From Amphibalanus amphitrite (taxonomy: Eukaryota > Arthropoda > Thecostraca > Balanomorpha > Balanidae): a stretch of DNA of 64,000 nt. Of the stretch, positions 1 through 55,545 are shown piece after piece. The stretch's first letter is position 1; every line of letters starts with the position of its first letter. The DNA lies in NCBI RefSeq assembly GCF_019059575.1, contig NW_024881848.1, forward strand, positions 548,474 to 612,473, given 5' to 3'. The notes under the pieces are model-generated. The model made no database searches and was not told the DNA's origin. It saw only the letters and a program-made list of their open reading frames with translations. The translations under genes and the position numbers were made by a program.

Positions 1-3000
1 GGGGGTCTGTGCGGCGACCAGACGCCTCGTTTTGAAACTGCTGACGCGGCCGATAATTTATGGTGAGTCTGGGATGACTATAGCAGCTGAGCGGTGGCAG
101 CGGCGGCGGTGTTGAAAGGCCGACACGTAGGTCTGAGTGGTAGCCGGCGGCAGTTCGGGACGGTCATGAACCACCCAGCCCGACACCTCCCCCGCACCCG
201 GCGCCCCGGCGCCCCGGCGCCCCAGGCGCCCTGGCCGTTCTCTGGCGCCCCGCCAGCTCCAGCTGCAATCCGAGGCCGCTGCAGTCTGTTGCGATACCCC
301 CAGTAACCGGTTCTCGTATACCGGCCACTGGCGTGATGGCGGCGACTGGTCGACAGCGTCTGGTGATACTATGCAATGGACAATACGTGTGGGCTGTGGC
401 CAGTGACCTGTCACCATGACCTGTCATTGTGACCTGAGTCACCCGTCTAACCGCTGTGGACCTCTCCTGACATCCCGTCTGCTGTGTGATCCATCCATCC
501 GTCCGTGACTGTCCATCGAGGACAGGGCCCGCCCGACATCTGCCGACTAATTAATCGATACCGAGAGATCTGATCAGCCGCCAAGGTTAGCTCGCCTGGA
601 CGCGAAGACCGTCTCACCGGACCGATCCCTGGACTAGCGAAGAGCGCTGGACGGAACACCTGGTGTGCTACTCCCGCAAGAAGGCCATAGCAACCGACGG
701 CTGGTGACAAATTTACCATCAAGGCGGTAAATTCAGCTGACAGAATTCATGTTTGTCATTAAATGGCTGCGAGATCGATGACTCCCAGGTGGCTGATTTC
801 AGTTCTGGTAATCCGTCTAAGTTTCCTCATGCATTTCCATATAAGGAATAAGCTGTCGAATTCCATAATTTGCTGAGTCGCGTCTCTGCGTAAGTGTGGA
901 GTTTTCTTATGTATCACCACTGATAGCAACGGCAATGCGAACGACTTCTGAGACATATATTCTCTAATCTTTTGTAGTCTGAACCTATCAATCGTTTTGA
1001 AACCTTTTCAGTCTCCTGTAAACCTGATTCCATCCACTCCCACTAAATTTGGCCGTCTATCTAACTCACATATCCTTATGTTTCGTCTCTGTGCGTCTCC
1101 TATCATTCTCTGAGTGCTCTGACAATCCGCTGAATCGGACGGTTCTGCAACAGTGGCGGTGAGAGCGAGAGGCCTGCTCGGCGGGGGGCGGCGGCGGGGG
1201 CGGGGGCGGGGGCGGCGGGGGCACACTCCGTGCAGCCGCTCATTAGTGTGGTCATGGGCGGGTGTCCAACCGCCGGTGCCGAGCTAACGTCGCTTCAATG
1301 CTGTCGCTACTCCAAAAGCCCCTGGATAGCGCTATATTGACAAGAGACCGTAGACTTTGTGTCATAAAATGACAGCCTAAAACTGTCGGTTCAATTTAGG
1401 TGGTGGAGGGTGGGGATAATGTGGGCAGCCGGTGCACGAACAGCAGCCTACATAGACTGCAGCGTTTACTTGTGACGGCTGCACCCGACCAGGCTCGAGC
1501 TGCTGAGGTTAACTCTGAGGTCACACGGAGGCTGAACTCCGCGGGAGAGGCCGATCACGATCACCCAGTCAGCGCCGCGGTTCGTGACTGTCTGCCGTGC
1601 AGCTGCCCTGTAGTCCGGTCAGCGACTCGGCTGAGGTAGGTACACGCCCGGTGTCTCTCACGGACCAGACTGCTGGACGGCGCGGCGGAGCAGCGCTAAA
1701 AAATCAGTGTACAAATTACTGAGCAAAGGCTCGATACTGAGCTCGGGACGGGCGTTCACAGAGCGTACCTACCTCGGCGTCACCTAGGGCGCTACGCACG
1801 CCGCGTTTTCATCACCTCCAATGGGCTCTTCATGGGCGATGAGTTTGCATCACCGCAGTGATATCGACACGGCCGCTGAGTTAAATAACGGCCCTGCGGT
1901 TTCCCTGATGCCGGCCTTGGCACCCGGAAGGCGTAAAATAGTGACAAATGACGACCTGTTGCGCAAGTTACTGCAATGGTGATGTCAAATCTGGACGCGT
2001 TTTAATGATCAGAGTAAGCACGAACACACGCTCTGTGTTGACTTTCATGACACGGTCGGTAGCTTTTGATGCCCGCTCGGCTATCTGTATGTCAAAGCGG
2101 AGCCTCAGAACTGCCGATTGGGACTCGTTTTTGTTTGACAGGAGTCAAATACTCGGGACTAATTGCTGACTTACCCGACACGGTCTATTGCAATGGCAAT
2201 AGTTGAGCACAGGCTGCTGCTTCATTCAGGAAGAGAGTGAAGATAACAATAGACGGATCGCTAAAATTCAATTACTGAAACATCACGGAATGTGTCAGAT
2301 TCCTTTCATTTTCACAAATTGTTCATTCATAAGGCATTTGCCCAGCCATAGTGAATACCCCCTTCACTTAAGCGTAACCAGTTTGTGTTGAAAGGATGCG
2401 ATCACCACCTTTCAATATATCGGAGAAAGTGAGTCGTTCGAGTGTGGGTGTCGGCGTTCTCCAGTTAACGGCTGTCCCTAGCTGACCGGGTCCGCTCCGC
2501 CCAGACCAGTCGGTACCGTCAGATCACGTCGCAATCGCCGCCGATGCAATCGCCGCGTCAGAAATGTCATTTGGTCGCCCAGGTGCGCAGAAAATGTCAG
2601 TGATCGTTTACTACATCGTTGAGAAATCAACTTTAAAACGTTCAGTTCGCGAACTATCTGAAGTGATAGCGTTTAGCGTAACGCACCAGTTTTTACTTTC
2701 TTTAGATAGTTGTCTCTTACGTTTACGGGGCCTTATCAAGAATGTGGGCTAGACATGATGGCTATCACCCACCGGGACCTTGAACCGCGTCCGAGCGGCA
2801 TTACATTAGTCAAATGTCCTCCGAATAACAAATCTTTGGGGCTTAGACGTTATCCAAGAATATAAACACGTTTCCGGATCTCTAGAAAACGCAGGTAGTA
2901 AGAAGAATCGTTGTTTCCTCATATAGACAACTCAGCAATGTAAACATGATCAGACTGGTTGTCACACAGCTTCTTGTCTACCTACCTAGAACTGATCGGG

Positions 3001-5197
3001 CGCCCCTTCTAATGACTTACCGGGGAGGAAAACAGCGGTCAACACCCCATACGTCCCCGTCCGTATTCCCGGCAAACATATTTAAAACTGCACAGAAGAA
3101 GTAGTCGGACGTGTTTTCTTTTGCGATTTATTATCGAGTTAATCAGCGCATCGATTATCCTCGCCAGCGCCGATCGAAGCGTGTCTGCTGGAGGCGAGCT
3201 GGCTGTTTTTATGCTGAAGCAATGGAAATCGTCTGTTATTCATTCAGTTTTATGCAGAAGCTGTGCGGCGGGCCCGGCTCACTCAAGGTCCCGCAGTGGA
3301 GAGGGAAGTACGCCACCGGGGACGACCGGTCGCTGACGGCGGGGGATGGCGGCGCATAGGGATCACAGAAATTGAGGGAGGCTATACATCAGCTTAGCTG
3401 TGGCTGGAGGGGGGATTTAAGTGATCTTATTAGCAGTAATAATGTAAATATGGAATGCATTCTTTCCAAATATTCTTTTTCTGTGTAAAGAATATATCGT
3501 AGAATGGACTGACTCTCTACATTGTACTCTATTATTTTTCGAACTGCCCGCTGTTATTTTTTTCTTCTAAAATTCCCAGCCGAATACCTGAACAAAAAAG
3601 TATCCAATACTTATTTTCCAAGTATAGCATTCCACTCCCATCTGTTGCCGCCAGTTACACCGAAATGGCGAGTTATGCAACAGGTGCTCCATTCTACTAC
3701 CGGAAACTGGCAGCTCCGGTGATGCGTGGCTGTGGAGTGTGTATTTTAGGCCGCCTGCTAACCACACAAAGCCACGCCTGTGGCCAGTTGATGTTATCAC
3801 TAGCCCACACAATACCTACCTTGCTGAGGAATTTCACCAAGGAAGTATTCCGGCACCTGTTGAGCTCCAGCCCTGCGGCAGTTCACACTCTGAGAGCTGC
3901 TTTGTTCCGACAGAGCTCGAACCAACTGCGGAGGCTCACATGGTAAAAGGTCATTCATCAACACTAACGCCACGTGAGTGCCGTACGAGCACGCTCTCAG
4001 TTGCGCTACTCTGCCGTCGGCGGTGCGTTTTCCACCGACTCCTCAGATAATAACAGACCTCCGGAACTGACAGCTCCCGTGAGCCAGCCCGGCGGCCTGA
4101 GAGCCTCCTGGCCGTCCAGAGGCACTCTAAGGTCCATTGCAGTCTGTTTTGTTTCATGTACCGTGGCCGGAGCTCCCAGGACTTATGTTGGTTGAATGGT
4201 AGCATGGCAGCTACCTGAGGTGCTGGTCAGCTACCAAGCTACGGAAGTAACCATGACAGGTACCTCAGCTACCTCTCAAAACCAGCGTTGTGCATCCTCT
4301 CAGCACTCAACACCAGACATAGCCCAAATTGTTCAGCCTATCCTGCAGCCGCCGCCGCCGTCTCAGCGCTGTCTCTCTCCCAGCTAACCCGTCTCTCTCC
4401 CATTATCCCGTCTCTCCCAGCCAACCCGTCACTCTCCCAGCTTCCCCTCCCTCTCTCAGCTACCCCTCCCTCTCTCAGCCACCATCTGACCGCGGAAGTA
4501 GCCGCCGACATCGCCGTCCGTCCGCTGAACGGCCACGCCGCGACAAAGGCCGCGCCGGGCCCTGTCCCATGGCCTCGTGAGCCGAGGCGTGTTCCCATGG
4601 TATTGGCTCACTGATACGGTGGGAATGGCACCTGGTAGCAGCGGCTGCAGCCGGGGCTGCTGGGGCGGTGGTGACACCCTCGGTGACTTTTGAAACCGGG
4701 CGCTGGTACGGTCTTTGGGACGTTCTCAGGCGGGTATTGGGGTGATTGGAATGAGCTGATAGATGGGTACAGAGTGATTGGCGTATGTGTGGTCATTTTC
4801 AATAGGACTGGTATTGTACCCCAACATGTAACGTGCTGCGAGGCTGTTTATTGTCGAGCTAGCATGATACCGATGTGGTCATATGATTATAAATGTTGTG
4901 CCACAATATCGAAACTGTTGAACCACCGCTGTCGTCGGCTTGGGTTGCCAGTTATATCGATTGAGCCTGTAATGCCAGGATCATGCAGTGCTTTTGGACA
5001 CACCTCGTTACAAACACCTGTACAAAACGATCAGTCACGAGAGAATGCCTGAACATGTCATCATCACCCGTATTACTATTCCATTACGCTTCTGTCGATA
5101 GCCCGAGAGATTACTGGGTTTGAACAACTAACTGGCTGACTGTTTTGTAATGCTTGTTTAACGGACCTTTGTACTGACCGAGTGTTTTATTTTTCAG
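1..5197. other. Upstream region with no recognised coding exon
   Basis: No open frame here resembles a known protein. The region holds CpG- and G/C-dense blocks at about 90-300, 1150-1225 and 4480-4660, and a CT-rich minisatellite at about 4371-4483. The metalloprotease downstream must have a start codon and signal peptide before its first recognised exon at 5198, so a small 5' exon probably lies here or to the left of the window. I could not pick one with confidence. Confidence 0.5.
4371..4483. repeat. CT-rich minisatellite
   Basis: Degenerate tandem copies of a 15-20 base unit of the form CTCTCCCAGCYAACCCGT. Open frames across it are products of the repeat and are not genes. Confidence 0.7.
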
Positions 5198-41206
<36,009 letters not shown>

Positions 41207-41820
41207 CGGCCGGCGCACCGCCGCCGCCGCCGCTCACGGACCCCACTCTGGCGGAGCGCCGCGCGCGCGGCCGCCAAACTTGTTGAAGCTGAGTTGTTAC
41301 GGCGCCTGGGCAGGGCGGCCGAGTGACCCCGCCCGGGCGGCGCGGCGCCGCCGCCGCAGCCGCCCGCCGAGCGAGGACACATTGGGAGAGAGGAGACGCA
41401 GAGAGGAGGAGGATAGTGCGCGCCATACTGTGCCCAGTGATCCAGTCTGAGAACAAACACTCGCCGTGCGCGTGGCGCCGCGCGCCGGCACTGTGCCGCC
41501 GATGAACTGTACCTCACAACCAAAGAGAATCGGCCGGGCGGGCCGGCGGGGCCAGCGGTGCCGGGCGGCGCGCGCCGGCCGGCCGTCACCACACCATTCA
41601 TTTGTCGCATCCCGCTCATCGCCACCGCCGCCGCCGGCCGACCGACCGGCCGGCGGCGGTCCTCTGGCGCTCAGGTGTCGGCCCATCGGCCCGCCGCCGA
41701 CCGAGAGAGAGAGAGAGAGGAAGAGGGGGAGAGAGAACCGACGAGGACCCAACCCGACCGTGTCCGTCGCCACACTGGCGCCGCGCACGCCGGAGCAAGT
41801 GTTGCGGGCTCACCGCTAGG
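41207..41820. other. CpG-rich block just after the metalloprotease stop
   Basis: Very GC- and CpG-dense sequence beginning at the stop codon, with a short (GA)n at 41703-41719. It may be 3' UTR or an unmethylated island. Open frames across it on both strands have no recognisable similarity. No AATAAA was seen near the stop. Confidence 0.6.
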
Positions 41821-42083
41821 TGGCAGTATTTGTAGCATATTTGCAGTGTAGATGTCGCTAGCTGCTCCCAGACTATGTGAATCTGAGAGGCCGTCAGGCT
41901 CATGAAATACATATACGTGAATACATGGAGCGTTGTTTGGAACGATGATTGAAATTGACAAACGTTACGTTTCCGAAAAGGCTATCAACATGGTGGTCTA
42001 TTAGCAAATCAATGAGTTCAAACTTCAAACGCAATGACGAGCTCAGGTCCAAGCTGTCCAAGGTTCGAGAATGGTAGGTAGTA

Positions 42084-43024
42084 GGGGAAGCGGGGGGAAC
42101 ACCGCCACTGTGGGAAACACCGCCACCCCATCTGGCGGCGAAAGTATGAACTATAAAGTGTGAAAATCCGTTATTTCCTATTAACCGCACGAAGGTAAGC
42201 GTCTTCTGATTTGTGTTCCGGTGTTTCAGTGTAATCGAAGCTCAATGTGGGCATTTAAAGAAAAATGCACATTCTCTTATAAAAATTCGATGAGTTGGGA
42301 GCACTTTTGAATGACTTTAAGTAGAGACTCATTTTGATTTACTTGATTACGTCGAAAAATAACTGATCGGCTTTGTCCAGTAAGATAGGTTTGCTTGAAC
42401 CGTGTAGTACATTCTTGCCGCTGGCGATTTTTGCTTGTGATCACTTATTGGGAAACACCGCCACCCCGTGTCGGTGTTCCCCCAATTGAGGTTGCGGTGT
42501 TTCCTGTTCGCAGCGTGATAAGTGATGAAACTCCAAAGACATGCTTTATTTATGTTCGTAGATGTTCCTAAGTCGGGAATAAGCAGCTTATTTGATTTTT
42601 TTACTTTATATTTTTCATGCATCCCGACCAGGCACTTGCCAGCTGTATAAAACTGGCAAACAGCTGATGAACCTATACCTATATTTATGTGTCCATTACC
42701 GATTATTTGCGAAAATTACCACTTACCGACAGGAAACTCATCGCACGCGATCTCTGAACAATGAAAAGCTTTCGTAGGGATGGGTTGGGTTAACATCAAC
42801 ACCGGTGGCGGGGTTACCCACACAATTTGTAGGTGGCAAATATGCAAGGTATTTTTAAAAGTCGTGATACATGAAAACCTTTTAGGAGCATGCAAAATTA
42901 GTACCTAAAACACGTGAGAACATGTTTAAATATTGGAACCAAGACAATAACTACCAAGAGACTACACACATATTCTCTCATTTTGGCGAAAAGCTTAGGG
43001 GGGCGGTGTTGCCCCCGCTTCCCC
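42084..43024. mobile_element. Non-autonomous inverted-repeat element of 941 bp, TA-flanked
   Basis: The left end GGGGAAGCGGGGGGAACACC and the right end (read on the - strand) GGGGAAGCGGGGGCAACACC are inverted repeats, and each is followed outward by TA. Inside are further copies of GGGAAACACCGCCACC and its reverse near 42110 and 42450-42500. No transposase frame. TA target duplications suggest the Tc1/mariner/IS630 group. Confidence 0.75.
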
Positions 43025-43084
43025 TATAGGTACTGGGTGCTGTGCCCCGGTTTGGGTTAGGCAGCGGTTTTTAGAGTGTCACCG

Positions 43085-43418
43085 ATAATGTTAACCCGCG
43101 CACCGACGGGGAGGGGGGGGGGGTTGACCGCCCGGCGCCCCCACCTGAGGTTTTCGTGGATAGCGCAAAACCGCGGCGACATGACTTTTCCCTCATCAAT
43201 TTTATACATAGTGTGCAAGAGTGAACCTCCTAGCTTTCAAGGTCAGGTCACCAGGTCACTTCGAATGACCCAGCCTCAAATCACTTTTTTTTTTGCAACT
43301 TTGTCACCGTGTCAGAGCAGGATATAGTAGATCATAGTCGTGAACTGATAACGAGAAACTGCCAAGACTTTGTAAAAATCAGTTCAAGACTTTGTAAAAT
43401 GCCTACATTGCACAACGA
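43085..43418. repeat. Partial copy of the element at 43419-44575
   Basis: It begins AACCCGCGCACCGACGGGGA and a G-run, like the start of the next element (AACCCGCGCCCCGTAGGGG), and shares the phrase CATCAATTTTA-CA-A-TGTG further in. It looks like a second, truncated or older copy in the same orientation. Confidence 0.5.
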
Positions 43419-44575
43419 TAATAAACCCGCGCCCCGTAGGGGGGGGGGGGGGCGAAACGGCCCCTCCCTGTCCTTTTCCGTCGATATCTCCTAAACGGCT
43501 GGAGATATCGCCACCAAACTTTCAGAACCCCTCCGGGCATCAATTTTACACATTGTGACCAAACATTTTTCCAGAGGCTATGATAGGTTGGCCACAAATG
43601 ACGTCAGAATGACGTCATGTTCTGCCATTTTCGACCAAAAAAAGACCTTCGCGAGAAGACCTGTCAGGCCTAGGTACAGCTTTGAAGATACAGAAAAATG
43701 ATCAACACATAAAAGGTGTAGATTTGACAGGGCTACAAAACTGCTATCTCGGATTTTTGAGATTATTGAATTTTGACCCCCAAAAATCAAAAAAGCATTT
43801 TTTTTTTAAAATATATTAGCCAAAAAATCCAAAAAAATTTGAGTTTCGAAAAAACCGGAACATGTGTGATAGTACCTACCGTATTCTATCTACATACCAA
43901 GTTTCAGATCGATACCTCCTTTTTTGGCCAAGTTATAGCGAAAAAAACTGTTCAAAAATGATGACGTCAAATTTTCAAACTCAATTTTTGGCAATTCTAG
44001 ACCTTGTAGAGCAGAACAAAGACCACCATTAGACTCCCCGTGACGAGCTGCATCGAATCGTTACCCATTTTATGCAAAAATATCAACTTTGAAATTTGAC
44101 CTAATTTGACCTGACCTTGACCTGACCTCCACCAAAATGTGACCCAGGCTGGCCCCAAAGGCTGACTAACCCACATAATCGCATTTGTCATGTAAAATGG
44201 ACCATAAAACATGTATCACACGAAACTTTTATATTGTGACCCCCGGTGACCTGACCTCGCTGTGACCTGACCTGGTATCAGTGACCTCAGATAGTAAAGT
44301 ATGTGTTTGACGAACAATGTACCATCGATGGTTTTCAATAAATTACCAATTTACTCGATTTCACAACACATTTCTTGAAATGCCTGTGAACGGTGAAAAT
44401 CCGACCTTTGACCTGACCTGTGACGTCATCGGTTTGGCCTAGGTCAATGGAATTTGGTCACAAGGTAGTTCCCCGGTGGGGCTATCGAACACCGTTTGAA
44501 TTTTGAAAATCGGCCGGTAAATTTCCGAGATCTTAGGGGGAGGGGCCGAAACGGCCCCTCCCCTACGGGTGGTAG
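43419..44575. mobile_element. Putative non-autonomous element with self-complementary ends
   Basis: The left end CCCCGTAGGGG(G)n-CGAAACGGCCCCTCCC and the right end GGGGAGGGGCCGAAACGGCCCCTCCCCTACGGG are inverted repeats, and each is itself partly palindromic. There is AT-rich, non-coding interior and several TGACCTGACC clusters. No coding capacity. The family is not recognised. Confidence 0.5.
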
Positions 44576-45838
44576 GGTCCGCCGATAGCCCTACCACCTA
44601 AAAATACCAAAACATTATCTTAGGAGTCATTTTATCCCGATTTAAAGGCTCAACTTATATCGGGTCTTGATCATCTCGAGATGATCCAATATTCATTACA
44701 GGAAAATTTCAGGAACGGTTTAAATGTGAAACATCTGTCAGCAACAGATATAGATAGATTACCGAGATAGATAAGCCCAATGTGTCGATATGACCATACA
44801 ATCCGATTTTTTCTCTGAGTCCCCTAACCAGTTGTTCCGGGAACCATGGGTGAGTGCCGATGGCCAGCTGAGGGTATAATGCTAGTCGCTTGGTGCAGAT
44901 GTGCTCTAAGAATAGCGGCGATACTGTATAGCTAGGTAAAAAAACAAAAACTCTTCGGTAGGATATTATTACGCTTCCATAAAGTGGCGACCTAAAATAC
45001 TCCCCTTTGGCGGTGTATTATCGCACTTCCATGAAGTTCTATTGTGCCTGCAGCTGCATAAACGTTAGGCACACTTGAGAAGCGTTCGGTGCGGTCGTGG
45101 TTTGCCTCTGCAGCTGCCTCTGCCTCTGGGGCAGCTGTGGTCTGTTCCAATAACACTGGCGGGACTGGGACTGTGTTTGTGCGCTGTGACACATTCTTAT
45201 ATTCCTGCTGCTGCAGAAGCTAATACGTCTTTGAGACAATATTTGACGAATTCAGTTCGACGACTTTACCGTATTCAATCATTTAAACGTGTTTAACACG
45301 AATCGTTTTTATATTTAGACTGATACTCATCAGCGCTGTTACGCATCTGACACCAAAGCGCTGTTACGGAACACTCTATACATGTGCACAACAAAAATTT
45401 ATAGGTTTTATCAAAGTAAACGGTTGTAACTCGTAGCCTTTCAAAGCTTTGCATGCAAGCTCACCTAAGTAGGTACATTGCAAATTTACGCACATGTTCG
45501 CTTATTTCTTAACATATTTTCAACCCAACATAAAATGAGATTCTTTGTTTGTTTTTAGATATAAAAGTTATTTGGCTATTTTAAGTTACTAAATTAGTTC
45601 AGTTATAAAAAACGATCAAGTTATTGACCGGCAGTGACCTAAATAGGCTTATTTCGACCTACTTTCGTATTAACACGTTTCCAACGAATTGCCTCAACAT
45701 CGACAGCGACAAAGAACTTCTAAACATCTGCCAAGATCATAAACTCTGCGCCAAGCTTCATAACCAAGATTCACTGAGTGTGTCCTTTTGCATAGCTGCA
45801 AGTAAACGATCGTTTCGTTAAAATATCACAGTAAAAAC
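44576..45838. other. Spacer upstream of the CIMIP1-like gene
   Basis: Nothing recognised apart from a TATA-like site at 45603. Confidence 0.55.
45603..45612 (+). promoter_or_regulatory. TATA-like box
   Basis: TTATAAAAAA about 235 bases before the start codon at 45839. If used, it implies a 5' UTR of roughly 200 bases. Position only; weak evidence. Confidence 0.3.
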
Positions 45839-46102
45839 ATGACAGACCAGAAGAAGGAAGTCGATTACGTCGGCCAGGACCGCAACCACGTGGACCTCAT
45901 TCGAATGGAGTGGCGGGGCGCGGGTCAGTGGAAGGCCAACTGGGGCTTTCTCTGTGACGGCTACGAAAAGCTCGACCGAGACATGAGCCAGTCGAGTAAG
46001 GAGTCCACCTTTCAGCTGCGGCTGGAGTTCTCAGAACCGAGGAGCGTCACCACACCGGCCGATGTGTTCTTCTGGAGGCCAAAGTCGGCACGAAAATCGT
46101 AG
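45839..46102 (+). CDS. Small CIMIP1 (C20orf85)-like protein, 87 residues, single exon
   Basis: Intact frame from ATG (context AAAACATGA) to TAG. The N-terminal half, with DYVGQDRNHVDLIRMEWRGA followed by WKANWGFL, matches as I remember it the VGQDEIWKYRL...NWPQNWGFL signature of human C20orf85/CIMIP1. That protein lies inside axonemal microtubules of motile cilia and sperm. The C-terminal half (FQLRLEFSEPRSVTTPADVF, then FWRPKSARKS) is shorter than in vertebrates. Charged, no signal peptide, no membrane segment. It ends about 220 bases from the convergent channel gene's stop. Alternatives are a chance frame or a retrocopy, but the residue composition and the motif argue for a real gene. Confidence 0.6.
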   Translation: MTDQKKEVDYVGQDRNHVDLIRMEWRGAGQWKANWGFLCDGYEKLDRDMSQSSKESTFQLRLEFSEPRSVTTPADVFFWRPKSARKS

Positions 46103-46114
46103 CGAACCTACGTC

Positions 46115-46124
46115 TTTATTTATT
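46115..46124 (-). terminator. Polyadenylation signal of the TRPV gene
   Basis: Two overlapping AATAAA motifs on the - strand (AATAAATAAA), 200 bases after the channel's stop codon and only about 13 bases beyond the stop codon of the convergent CIMIP1-like gene. Confidence 0.6.
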
Positions 46125-46323
46125 CACTTTGCTATCAGGGTGGCTACCAAGAATAGAAGTGCATCATGTTCTACATCACAAAGGAAAAAACGAAGGAAAA
46201 GGTGATCAGATACGCGTGATGGTAACGGTTAAGTGTTGTCATAATTTGCTCGTTCTCGCTAACATTAAACGGTGTGCAGTTATCCTACGCTTTTATCTGT
46301 ATCTGTGCAGGCTAAAGCGCAAT

Positions 46324-53844
<7,521 letters not shown>

Positions 53845-55360
53845 CTGGGGATGATAAAAGGGGGACGAAGAGGAAAGAATGAGCTGCGCTGACCATCGCA
53901 TATAATATAGAACCTTTTGGTTGAAATTTGAACTTTGCAGCATGAGCTAGAGATGAAACATAAATTGTGCCTGTAACAACCGGCTAAGGTCAAAACCATA
54001 TTAGATGACAAAATATAATTTCAACCTGTTTCGTTATTCACCCGGCTGATTAACCAACCGAAAATTTATAATAAAATAATTACAGCCCCAGGAGAGCGCG
54101 AAAGGAGTGCCCTCTGGTGGGCGGCGCCTGCGCCCCTGTACCACCTGAGTTCGCTCACGGGCGCCCGTCTCATTGTTATTTTATCGTCGGTCGCGCCGCC
54201 GTCTTACGGTCGCAGGTGCGATGTGACGGCGCTCTAGAGTTCGGTCTGCCCCGAGGCTGGCACTGTCTCCCCTCCAGTCGCGATGGGCGCACCTTCGGGG
54301 CTGTGTCTCCGGAGGAACCCCTGGCCCGTGCCCGGGAGCAGCTCGGTGACGGGACATTCCCCCTATACAGGTCCGTGGAATGTGTAGGTGAATCAGCGTC
54401 AGCTAGTTGATGGTGAGTCTCAGTTATTTTAAACCGAGTTTCTCTGGGAGGTGGGACAGAAACCGTCCCTTCCGTTTTTGTTTCCAACATATCTAATGAA
54501 TAAATTTTTAAGTTTTAGCGCTTTAATTCCATAATTCTGCTTTGCGTATTTAGTAGAAATTTTGTGGGTATTCATTATCCAGTCTTCTTTGCTATTTTTA
54601 TAAAACACAATACATATACATTTACACAAATTGACGTGTCAAAAATCACTTTGACCCTATTAGTAGCAGGTTCTCAGATGAGGTCATTTGAGATAAAGGA
54701 ATTTCCGTCGATAACTCTCACACAGCTTAAGCGATCCAGAAAAAGCACCCATGAATTTAGCAGTCAGGAGATTTAGCAAGAAAGTTGGTTATATTATATC
54801 ATGACCTACTTTTACCACCCTTCTTAGCTTACCGGCTTTGACCTGACCTTGACTGGATGTTAATGCGCATTGCGTAGCTGTTGCCTGTTTTCCTCAAACA
54901 GAATTTGTAGTTATTTAGATATTTTATTTTTTACGCAGCTCAGCATAACAAAAACAATGATGCCACGGATTAATATGTTTCTTAACAACCTTTTTTTTAC
55001 TTCGTACGATTTCCATGTCTATAAAAGAAGGATTTCTTTTTTTCCGCGACACTCTGGGTTAATTAGGAACGAAACGGTTATAGAGTTGTAGAAGCTCAAC
55101 CCTGGTTGGTATACCTTATGATTGAAAAAAAGGCTACGAGGAGCCATGGTCACGTCACCTCATCAAAAGTGTAGACATCCAATTGGTATGAAAGAGTGGG
55201 AGAGGCTTGCAATGAGGCGGCTTATAGCAGTGGCGCTAGCAAATGTTGCAACTAATAGCTGTTGTGCAAGTGTGCATGTTTATTCAAATGCAGTAATGCA
55301 TAAAACAGGACAATATTTACACCTCTGTTTCTGTTGAAAGTGTTTGTTATTGTCCCTCAG
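53845..55360. other. Region upstream of the visible iav exons and of the first transporter
   Basis: I searched both strands for the missing iav N-terminus and for a transporter 5' exon and found neither. A GC-rich block lies at 54110-54410. The rest is AT-rich. Confidence 0.5.
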
Positions 55361-55545
55361 TTGGAGCCGACGGTCACGGCTAACGGGTGTCCCTGCTCGA
55401 TATCGTCCCGCCGACCAGCACCGGACAGTCCCCGGCGAACCGGCGACCTCGGACCGCTGGAACAAGACCCACTACCGACCGGCGACTGGCAAAGGTTAGA
55501 GACGGGCGGGAGACCGTCTGAAGAGGATATACAACTGGCCTCACT
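55361..55545 (+). other. 5' UTR exon segment of the first transporter
   Basis: It starts after the acceptor-like TTATTGTCCCTCAG and runs without an ATG to the start codon at 55546. The segment, including the acceptor, is closely matched upstream of the second transporter (60680 to 60450), so both genes probably have a spliced leader exon that I cannot see. Confidence 0.6.

Noticed and set aside
4288-4614. Ala/Leu/Ser/Pro frame as a possible signal-peptide exon of the protease
   Set aside because: It is largely the CT minisatellite, has no convincing h-region after a start codon and no good phase-0 donor.
54117-54410. Cys-containing + strand frame that at first resembled a sushi module
   Set aside because: Cysteine spacing does not fit the domain, the block is simply GC-rich, and there is no fitting splice context.
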